Shown here piece after piece: positions 16,093 through 21,886 of a stretch of DNA of 21,886 bases. The position numbers and the translations under genes were made by a program. Origin of the DNA: Streptosporangiaceae bacterium (GTDB taxonomy: Bacteria > Actinomycetota > Actinomycetes > Streptosporangiales > Streptosporangiaceae); contig JAICWX010000136.1 of NCBI GenBank assembly GCA_025934635.1, positions 1-21,886 of the forward strand, written 5' to 3'. The notes under the pieces are model-generated. The model ran no database searches. It saw only the letters and a list, made by a program, of their open reading frames with translations, and was not told where the DNA came from. Every line of letters begins with the position of its first letter. Positions within the stretch are counted from its first letter, which is position 1.

Positions 16093-16112
16093 CCGCTACT
16101 CATGAGTAGCGG
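16093..16112. promoter_or_regulatory. Perfect 20-bp palindrome
   Basis: CCGCTACTCA (16093-16102) is followed immediately by its exact reverse complement TGAGTAGCGG (16103-16112). With no loop it is more like a protein-binding operator than a terminator. It lies between the mgsA-like stop (16126) and the membrane-protein start (16030), upstream of the latter on the minus strand. Confidence 0.65.
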
Positions 16113-16125
16113 TCCGGGGGAGGTG

Positions 16126-16476
<351 letters not shown>

Positions 16477-16628
16477 AAAGTCCCCTCGGATGTTCGGTGC
16501 CGGGCTTGGTCCCCCGTGGGTTCAGTCTCGGGGCTCTGCGATCCATGCGTCTAATGACCAGGAGCCGGGGAAGACTTGACGGCGAGTCATGGATACCAGC
16601 TGAGCTGGCGCTCATCTCCGGCCGCTCG

Positions 16629-17462
16629 TCAGTAGGTGATGCCGGGGAACTGCTCGCGGGCGCACTCCAGCTGCTCGGCCCGTTCGCGGGGCCAGCCGAA
16701 GGCGCGGGCGGCCTGGCCGCTCATGTCGGCAGCGGCGGCGCCGCTGGTGAAGTGGACGTACTCGCCCCAGTTCATCCGCCGCGTGTAGGTGCCGTCGGCG
16801 TCGCGCGGGAAATGCCAGGCCAGGTCCCGGAAGAACCGGTTCATGACCTGCGCCTGCCCGCAGTCCCGCCACAGCGGGTAGAACCAGTCGCGGAACCAGC
16901 GGGTCCCCCGGCGGGGGAAATCGTCGCGGTTACGGATGAACCGGCGGTAGACGTCCCGGGCCTCGCGGTCCATGCCCAGCGCCGTGTAGAGGTCATAGAT
17001 GTAGAACTCGGCCCACTTGCTGTCGCCCCAGATCTCATACGCCGGCGAGCCGTGCGCGCCGTTGTTGGCGCTCTCCACCGAATGCCCGATCTCATGAGCG
17101 GGCAGCTCACGGGCGAGGGTGACGCTCTCGTGCCAGCTCTCCAGCCCGCAGTCGCTGACGTTGTGGTGGTCGTGGACCGGGCTGATGTAGTAGCCCGCGT
17201 GTCCGCCGCCGTGCCGCCCGGCGTGGTGGACGGAGTAGATGCGGGGGTCGGGCCCGAACGCCTGGCCGTAGGTGGCCTTGGAGTACTGCCAGGTCACGTT
17301 GATGAACCGGGGCAGCCACCCGATCTCGGCCAGGCGCACGTCGGGGTCGGTGTAGATCGCGCAGTGCTCGTCGTGGTGATACAGCCGGAGCAGCTGGCGG
17401 TGGTCGAACCAGTGCTCCTGCCAGGTGGCCGGCGGATCAGCGAGCTGACGCGGGGTGGTCAC
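16629..17462 (-). CDS. HEIGH-motif metallopeptidase-like protein
   Basis: A 277-residue protein with a zincin-type motif HEIGH (123-127, in LARELPAHEIGHSVE) and downstream acids in YEIWGDSKWAEFYIYDLYTALG (about 142-162), which could supply the third zinc ligand. Around it are conserved-looking aromatic blocks: EHWFDHRQLLRLYHHDEH near the start, HHAGRHGGGHAGYYISPVHDHHNVSDCG, RGTRWFRDWFYPLWRDCG, and MNWGEYVHFTSGAA near the end. I recall similar actinomycete proteins that are secreted with carbohydrate-binding modules. This one has no signal peptide, so it may act in the cytoplasm or be exported by another route. GTG 17462 overlaps the GNAT-like stop as GTGA. Protease activity is inferred only from the motif. 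Confidence 0.75.
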   Translation of the reverse strand: MTTPRQLADPPATWQEHWFDHRQLLRLYHHDEHCAIYTDPDVRLAEIGWLPRFINVTWQYSKATYGQAFGPDPRIYSVHHAGRHGGGHAGYYISPVHDHHNVSDCGLESWHESVTLARELPAHEIGHSVESANNGAHGSPAYEIWGDSKWAEFYIYDLYTALGMDREARDVYRRFIRNRDDFPRRGTRWFRDWFYPLWRDCGQAQVMNRFFRDLAWHFPRDADGTYTRRMNWGEYVHFTSGAAAADMSGQAARAFGWPRERAEQLECAREQFPGITY

Positions 17463-17938
17463 GGGCGCGGCGCGTAGTCGAGGGAGGGGAACGGCCAGTC
17501 GCGCTGCAGCCAGGCCAGGACCGTGCGGTAGAGCACCGGGTCGAGGTCCGCGTGGTCGGCGCGGACCCAGGATTTGACCCGGGCGGCCCGTCCACCGGTG
17601 CTGCTGTCCTGCTGGCTGTCGCCGGGCCGCGGGTAGATGTACACGCAGCCGATGACGTCGCCGTCGCCCGGGCTGAGCACGGTGTAGGTGAACCCGCGAC
17701 GGCCGGCGAAGTCCTGAGCGTGGCGTTCGAGGTCGCCGAGGTTGTCCGCCAGGCTCATCGGATGCGGCCAGCCGGTGCCGGCGAATCCCGGGGTGGCCAG
17801 GATGTGGTCCATGCTGCCCGTCCAGGCGGCATAGTCCGCGGCGTTGTGCTGGGGCCCGAGCGGCTCGAGCCGGAACGGCCCGGCCGTCAGGCCATCGGGG
17901 ACGGCGAAATCGGCGGGGACGAACAGCTCGTCACTCAT
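17459..17938 (-). CDS. GNAT-like acetyltransferase
   Basis: A 159-residue protein from ATG 17938: FVPADFAVPDGLTAGPFRLEPLGPQHNAADYAAWTGSMDHI, then FTYTVLSPGDGDVIGCVYIYP, then ARVKSWVRADHADLDPVLYRTVLAWLQRDWPF. This is the usual reading of a small actinomycete GNAT-fold family. A canonical R/Q-x-x-G-x-G/A acetyl-CoA loop is not obvious, so catalysis is uncertain. The frame is open upstream to 18049, but that stretch is Arg/Pro-rich. TACTAT six bases before ATG 17938 and the lack of a Shine-Dalgarno allow a leaderless transcript. It is coupled to the metallopeptidase-like gene by a GTGA overlap, so the two probably work together. Confidence 0.78.
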   Translation of the reverse strand: MSDELFVPADFAVPDGLTAGPFRLEPLGPQHNAADYAAWTGSMDHILATPGFAGTGWPHPMSLADNLGDLERHAQDFAGRRGFTYTVLSPGDGDVIGCVYIYPRPGDSQQDSSTGGRAARVKSWVRADHADLDPVLYRTVLAWLQRDWPFPSLDYAPRP

Positions 17939-18035
17939 CAGGCGATAGTAACGGCCGGGCAGGCGCGACGTGCCAGGGTACCGGCCAGGGTGTTCACGGG
18001 CGCTACGGGACGGCCCGGGTGCGAGCATGGTTCCC

Positions 18036-18653
18036 ATGCGTCCCGACATCAGGCCCGGCGGAGTCTTCCCTGACTATGCGCTCCCGGACCACACCAGCAC
18101 GGTCAGAAAGCTCAGCGAGCTGCAGGGCCGCGATCCGCTGATCCTCACCCTGGCGCGCGGCAACTACTGCCCGAAAGAGCACCAGCAGCACCTCGAGCTG
18201 GCGGCCAACTACCCGAAGATCGCGGTGGGCTACGCCCAGGTCGCCACGATCACCACCGATGACCATCACACCCTGCAGGAATTCCGCGCGTCGGTGGGCG
18301 CCCAGTGGACCTTCCTGTCCGATCCCGGCCGGACCGTCCAGCAGGACCTCGACATCGCCGAGTACACCGACCCCGACCACAACCCGATGATCCCGCACAC
18401 CCTGGTGCTCAAGCCGGGCCTGATCGTTCACAGTGTCTGGAACGGCTACTGGTTCTGGGGCCGGCCGTCGTTCGGCGACCTGTGGCGTGACCTGCGGGCC
18501 GCCACGAGCGAGATCCGCCCGGACTGGGATCTGAGCACCCCCGGGCTCCGCGAAGCCTGGGACGCGGGCGACTACTCGAAGTTCCACGGCTGGGACCGGC
18601 GCTCCCCCGGGGCGGTGCCGACGTCGTATGACGACCGGGGCCCGCAGGGGTGA
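18036..18653 (+). CDS. Peroxiredoxin-like (AhpC/TSA redoxin) protein
   Basis: A 205-residue thioredoxin-fold protein. GGVFPDYALPDHTSTVRKLSELQGRDPLILTLARGNYCPKEHQQHL carries the single candidate peroxidatic Cys45. SDPGRTVQQDLDIAEYTDP and HTLVLKPGLIVHSVWNGYWFWGRPSFGDLWRDLRA complete the fold. No other Cys was seen, so it would be a 1-Cys type if active; peroxidase activity on H2O2 or organic peroxides is inferred. The C-terminal tail (WDLSTPGLREAWDAGDYSKF) is longer than the core fold needs. ATG 18027 is an alternative start. It ends five bases before the preferred start of the flavin oxygenase gene, so co-transcription is likely. Both proteins handle oxidative chemistry. Confidence 0.82.
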   Translation: MRPDIRPGGVFPDYALPDHTSTVRKLSELQGRDPLILTLARGNYCPKEHQQHLELAANYPKIAVGYAQVATITTDDHHTLQEFRASVGAQWTFLSDPGRTVQQDLDIAEYTDPDHNPMIPHTLVLKPGLIVHSVWNGYWFWGRPSFGDLWRDLRAATSEIRPDWDLSTPGLREAWDAGDYSKFHGWDRRSPGAVPTSYDDRGPQG

Positions 18654-18658
18654 CCGCG

Positions 18659-19609
18659 GTGACCACGCCGGTATGCGAGCTGCTCGGGATCGAGCAGCCG
18701 ATCGTCCTGGCCCCCATGGTTGCGGTGCCCCGGCTGGCCGCGGCGGTTTCGAATGCCGGCGCGCTCGGCATGCTGACGCTGACGTGGTCAGCGGACGTCG
18801 GAGTGGTGGTCCGGGAGACGGCGGCGCTGACCACGCGGCCGTTCTGCGGGAACCTCGTCCTGACCGAAGACCAGCACCGCCGCCTCGACCAGGCCCTCGA
18901 GGCCGGCTTGCGGATCGTGTCGTTTTTCATGGGTGATCCCGGCGGCTACGTCAAGCAGGTCCACGACGCCGGGGGCCTTGTCCTGCACACGGTCGGCACG
19001 GCCGAGGAGGCACGGCGGGCCGTCGCCTCCGGCGTGGACGTGATCGTCGCGCAGGGCTGGGAGGCCGGCGGGCACGTGTGGGGCACCATCGCGACCCTTC
19101 CGCTGGTGCCCGCGGTGGTGGACGCGGTGGCACCGGTGCCGGTGATCGCGGCGGGCGGGATCGGTGACGGCCGCGGCGTCGCCGCGGTGCTCGCCCTGGG
19201 CGCCCAGGCCGCCTGGCTGGGCACGCGGTTCCTGCTGGCCGAGGAGATGCCGGTCCACGAGGACTACCGGCGCCGCCTGATCGCCGCGGCCGAGACCGAT
19301 GCGCAGCGGTACGACAACCTGTACTCGGTCGGGTGGCCCGACTCCCCGCACCGCGCGCTCCGCAACTCGACCGCCGACATGTGGCAGGCCGCGGGCCGTC
19401 CCCCGCTCGCGCAGCGGCCCGGCCAGGGCGACGTGATCGCGCACTTCGCCTCCGGCGAGGCGATCGTGCGGTACGAGCCGGCCCCGCCGATGGCCGGGAC
19501 CACTGGTGACATCGAGGCGCTCTCGATGTGGGCCGGGCAGAGCGTCGCCCTCGCGGGGAAGTCACAGCCGGCGGCGGACATCGTGGCCGAGCTCACCTCC
19601 CGCCTGTAA
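18659..19609 (+). CDS. Nitronate monooxygenase (2-nitropropane dioxygenase family)
   Basis: An FMN-dependent TIM-barrel enzyme oxidising alkyl nitronates to carbonyl compounds and nitrite; about 316 residues. Family markers are LLGIEQPIVLAPMVAVPRLAAAVSNAGALGML at the N-terminus, VDVIVAQGWEAGGHVWG (the H region near the active site), and VPVIAAGGIGDGRGVAAVLALGAQAAWLGTRFL, the phosphate-binding end of the barrel. GTG 18659 is preferred because AGGGG (18645-18649) is nine bases upstream. An in-frame GTG 18650 would overlap the previous stop as GTGA. Many family members are annotated loosely, so the physiological substrate may not be a nitroalkane. Confidence 0.9.
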   Translation: MTTPVCELLGIEQPIVLAPMVAVPRLAAAVSNAGALGMLTLTWSADVGVVVRETAALTTRPFCGNLVLTEDQHRRLDQALEAGLRIVSFFMGDPGGYVKQVHDAGGLVLHTVGTAEEARRAVASGVDVIVAQGWEAGGHVWGTIATLPLVPAVVDAVAPVPVIAAGGIGDGRGVAAVLALGAQAAWLGTRFLLAEEMPVHEDYRRRLIAAAETDAQRYDNLYSVGWPDSPHRALRNSTADMWQAAGRPPLAQRPGQGDVIAHFASGEAIVRYEPAPPMAGTTGDIEALSMWAGQSVALAGKSQPAADIVAELTSRL

Positions 19610-19628
19610 GCGCTAGCGGGGAAAGTCG

Positions 19629-19816
19629 TCATGCGACGGGATCCGCCCGCAGGATGTCCCGGACGGCGAGGTGGTTGCGGAGCGCCAGCGAACCCACCAC
19701 GACGACATTGGTGTGCGTGCCGGCACGCCGGCGGCGGCGAGCGCCCCCGCGTACTCCTGCCGCAGCCGCTCGAACCGCTGCGGCCAGGCCGGGTCATACT
19801 CGACTACGACGATCAC
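19629..19816 (-). pseudogene. GrpB (UPF0157) family relic with middle deleted
   Basis: From GTG 19816 the minus strand reads VIVVVEYDPAWPQRFERLRQ, then EYAGALAAAGVPA, the standard GrpB-family N-terminus. Shifting one frame near 19722, it continues as THTNVVVVGSLALRNHLAVR, then DILRADPVA and a stop at 19629. That resembles the later GrpB segment (H.L.V...GS..LRNHL.FRDYLRAHP). The normal centre (IEHVGSTSVPGLAAKP and following) and the C-terminus are absent. A 14-bp palindrome, GCGTGCCGGCACGC (19715-19728), marks the junction. This is a dead gene fragment between the monooxygenase and the DapA-like gene. Confidence 0.72.
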
Positions 19817-19871
19817 GCCTGACAATCTACGGACTGAACGCGAACGCGTGCGACCACCGGGAGAACCTGAG

Positions 19872-20789
19872 ATGGCTGCTGCTCTGGCCGGCGTGGTGCC
19901 GGTCGTGCCGACGATCTTCCACGACGACGAGACCGTGGACCTGGACGGCACCGTCCGCGTGGTGGACTACCTGCTGGACGCGGAGGTCGACGGGCTGTGC
20001 CTGCTGGCCAACTACTCCGAGCAGTTCGCGCTGACCGACGGCGAACGCGACGCGATCGTCCGGACGCTGCTGGAGCACGTGGCGGGACGGCGGCCGGTGA
20101 TCGTCACCACCAGCCATTACAGCGCCCGGGTCACGGCCGCGCGGAGCCGCGCCGCACAGGACATGGGCGCGGCGATGGTCATGATCATGCCGCCCTTCTT
20201 CGGGGCTACCCTCACGGTGCCCGGGCCGGCCGTGATCGGGTACTTCAGGCAGGTGGCGGAAGCGATCGACATCCCGGTCATGGTGCAGGACGCGCCCTTG
20301 TCGTCGACGCCCCTGCCGGTCAGCGTGCTGATCGAGCTGGTCCGGCAGGTACCGCGGGTCCAGTACGCCAAGATCGAGGTGCCGCAGGCCGCGGACAAGC
20401 TGCATGCGCTGGTCAGTGCTCTGGGTGACAGCCTGCCGGGGCCCTTCGACGGCGAGGAGTCGGTCACCTTGATCCCCGACCTGGACGCCGGGGCCACCGG
20501 CACCATGCCGAGCTCGACCGTCCCGGCCGAGCTCGGCCGGATCGTCCGCCGCTACCGAGCGGGTGACCGGGACGGCGCGGCGGGCGCCTGGGAAGTCCTG
20601 CTGCCGCTCATCCACTTCGAGAACCGCCAGTGCGGCCTGCGCGCGCAGAAGATCCTGCTGGCCGAGGGCGGCATCATCGGCTGCGACCGCACCCGCGCGC
20701 CGCTCGGGCCGGTATCGTCCCGGACCCGCCGCGGCCTGCTCGAGGTGGCGGCCCGGCTGGACCCGCTGATCCTGCGCTGGGGCCGCTAG
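19872..20789 (+). CDS. DapA-superfamily aldolase/dehydratase (dihydrodipicolinate synthase family)
   Basis: A 305-residue TIM-barrel enzyme of the class I Schiff-base lyase family. GVVPVVPTIFHDDETVDLDG and VDGLCLLANYSEQFALTDGER form the N-terminal strands. Lys167 in VQYAKIEVP is the likely Schiff-base lysine, and PDLDAGATGTMPSS is the usual late glycine region. Where DapA has the catalytic Tyr in LYN.P, this protein reads VMVQDAPLSS, as in family members proposed to act on sugar acids (deoxy-keto-acid dehydratases or aldolases). Lysine synthesis is therefore unlikely. ATG 19872 follows GGGAG with eight-base spacing; the longer frame upstream is antisense to the GrpB relic. The substrate is unknown. 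Confidence 0.87.
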   Translation: MAAALAGVVPVVPTIFHDDETVDLDGTVRVVDYLLDAEVDGLCLLANYSEQFALTDGERDAIVRTLLEHVAGRRPVIVTTSHYSARVTAARSRAAQDMGAAMVMIMPPFFGATLTVPGPAVIGYFRQVAEAIDIPVMVQDAPLSSTPLPVSVLIELVRQVPRVQYAKIEVPQAADKLHALVSALGDSLPGPFDGEESVTLIPDLDAGATGTMPSSTVPAELGRIVRRYRAGDRDGAAGAWEVLLPLIHFENRQCGLRAQKILLAEGGIIGCDRTRAPLGPVSSRTRRGLLEVAARLDPLILRWGR

Positions 20790-20886
20790 CCGCTATCGTC
20801 GGGTGGTGCTGTGCCGCACAGGCGATTTCCCAGTCATGGCGGGTTCGGGTAACCGCGAGGCGACCGGCGACGAGTTCCGGGCCTAG

Positions 20887-21138
20887 ATGATGATGCTGCT
20901 GGTCGCCGCGCCGGTCCTGATCGACGCCAGGGCGTCCCGGGCCTTCCTGGAACAGGCCCAGGCGCTGGGCGGGGAGATCGTCCGCGCGCTCGCCGCGGTC
21001 CGGTCCGGCGGTCCGGGCGGCTACTCCCCCGGGCGGCTGGACGACGCGGTGCGGCAGCTCGCGGACGTGTCGGCGCCGCTGCTGCAGGTGCTCGATCCGG
21101 AGACGCGGGCAGCCGTCCGCGGCGACCAGCCGGGCTGA
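20887..21138 (+). CDS. Hypothetical small helical protein
   Basis: An 83-residue ORF beginning with three consecutive ATG codons just after an in-frame TAG. It reads LIDARASRAFLEQAQALGGEIVRALAAVRSGG, then YSPGRLDDAVRQLADVSAPLLQVLDPETRAAV. This looks mostly helical and amphipathic, with normal high-GC codon use. There is no convincing Shine-Dalgarno, and I recognise no family. It lies between the DapA-like gene and the STAND-like gene, on the same strand as both. It could be a real small protein; the evidence is limited. Confidence 0.4.
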   Translation: MMMLLVAAPVLIDARASRAFLEQAQALGGEIVRALAAVRSGGPGGYSPGRLDDAVRQLADVSAPLLQVLDPETRAAVRGDQPG

Positions 21139-21218
21139 CCGCAAACAGCCGCCCGGAATCGCCCGGCCGGCTAGGCTGCGCCCGTCTTGGGGTGTTACGC
21201 GTGTGTAAGGGGATCCTG

Positions 21219-21886
21219 GTGGGCGACTTCGAGGAGGTTGTGCGCCTCCAGGCCGGGCTCCGCAGCTGGCTGCTGCGGAGCGCGCGAAGCGGCCGCCATG
21301 AGCTGCGTGACAGCGGCGGCTCCGCCCTGCTGCCCTTGCTGTGCGCGGCGGCTTTCGGGCCCGCCCTCGCCGGGGCCGACGACAGCACCGCGATCACAGC
21401 CGCCGGGCCGCGGCTGGGGGTGCTCACCTCGATCGGGGCCGACGCGCTGGCAGGCGTGCTGGAGGAGGCGGATCGCCGCACTCGTTCGGGGGAAATGTCC
21501 GGGGATGAGCTCGGCCTGAGCGCGCAGCAGGACCTGAGCCGGCGCCTGGAGCCGGAGATCGGCCGGGCCATCGCGGCGGCCCTCGGCGCGCGCGACGAGC
21601 GCGCCGCCGAGCTGCGCTCCGACATCGCGATGGTGCTGCGGGAGATCGACGCGGGCGGCACGGTGTTCCGCGCCGCGATCGAGACGGGCGACACCGAGCT
21701 CGAGCACGAGGTGCTCGCCGCGTTCGAGGCGCTGAGCTCCGAGTTCGGCGACATGGCCTTCATGCTGGCCGACCTGGCCCGCGCGGCCGGGGAGATCCAG
21801 GACAGCCTGAGCGGCCAGGGCGCCGAGCTCCGGGCGGCCAGCCTGCAGACCGGGCGGCAGGCGGCCGACGTCCGGCTGATCCGCGA
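21219..21886 (+). CDS. N-terminus of a large protein resembling STAND/NACHT-type actinomycete proteins (partial)
   Basis: The frame is open to the window edge, giving 222 codons with no stop. GTG 21219 is preferred because AAGGGG (21207-21212) lies six bases upstream; GTG 21201 is also in frame. The sequence begins GDFEEVVRLQAGLRSWLLRS, then a helical, Ala/Gly-rich region. It continues LRSDIAMVLREIDAGGTVFR, then AAIETGDTELEHEVLAAFEA, then FGDMAFMLADLARAAGEIQD, then SLSGQGAELRAASLQTGRQA. I associate this coiled-coil-like leader with actinomycete proteins that continue into an NTPase (NACHT/NB-ARC-type) and WD40 or TPR repeats. None of those domains is within the window, so the call is provisional. 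Confidence 0.6.
   Translation, partial: MGDFEEVVRLQAGLRSWLLRSARSGRHELRDSGGSALLPLLCAAAFGPALAGADDSTAITAAGPRLGVLTSIGADALAGVLEEADRRTRSGEMSGDELGLSAQQDLSRRLEPEIGRAIAAALGARDERAAELRSDIAMVLREIDAGGTVFRAAIETGDTELEHEVLAAFEALSSEFGDMAFMLADLARAAGEIQDSLSGQGAELRAASLQTGRQAADVRLIR

Noticed and set aside
21194..21209. GTTAC-n6-GTAAG resembling a single GlnR/PhoP-type half-pair before the STAND-like gene
   Set aside because: Only one pair, imperfect second half and no tandem copy; a match of this quality is expected by chance.

Overview
The window is high-GC DNA (about 70% by eye). Codon third positions are strongly G/C, GTG and TTG starts are common, start and stop codons overlap repeatedly (GTGA, ATGA, TTGA), and a tandem GlnR-type operator sits upstream of a GlnA1-like glutamine synthetase. 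Together these point to a filamentous actinomycete chromosome (Streptomyces/Streptosporangiales-like). I cannot name the genus. No rRNA, tRNA, CRISPR array, transposase or phage structural gene was seen.

Layout. 1-1720: glutamine synthetase I with a GlnR operator upstream and a hairpin terminator. 1763-5330 (minus): a translationally coupled PadR regulator, ABC ATPase and FtsX-type permease, with a perfect 14-bp inverted repeat touching the regulator's start codon. 5413-7485: a decayed stretch holding an internally shortened NTF2/SnoaL-like gene, a LexA C-terminal relic and a frameshifted membrane-anchored beta-propeller pseudogene. 7690-8702 (minus): an AbiEii-type nucleotidyltransferase coupled to a small upstream partner, resembling a type IV toxin-antitoxin pair. 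8786-12344: a coupled run of GNAT acetyltransferase, methyltransferase and CaiB/BaiF CoA-transferase. The last lacks a stop codon at its expected end and stays open through a convergent methyltransferase gene (11550-12329, minus). 12478-13335: a second GNAT gene, followed by tandem and inverted short repeats and a relic of an esterase N-terminus.

13954-14709: an SDR oxidoreductase with a tandemly duplicated Shine-Dalgarno. 14712-17938 (minus): VOC protein, polytopic membrane protein, C-terminally curtailed methylglyoxal synthase, HEIGH-motif metallopeptidase-like protein and a GNAT-like protein. 18036-19609: peroxiredoxin-like protein and nitronate monooxygenase. 19629-19816 (minus): a GrpB-family relic. 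19872-20789: a DapA-superfamily aldolase/dehydratase. 20887-21138: a small unknown ORF. 21219 to the window edge: the N-terminus of a protein resembling the leader region of large actinomycete STAND/NACHT-type proteins.

Gene interplay. The clear functional units are nitrogen-regulated glutamine synthesis, a PadR-controlled exporter and the AbiEii pair. The rest looks like ordinary actinomycete accessory metabolism. The most distinctive theme is a set of genes that keep recognisable ends but have lost middles or C-termini, which suggests recurrent small deletions. Family assignments rest on motif recognition from memory; no database search was run.
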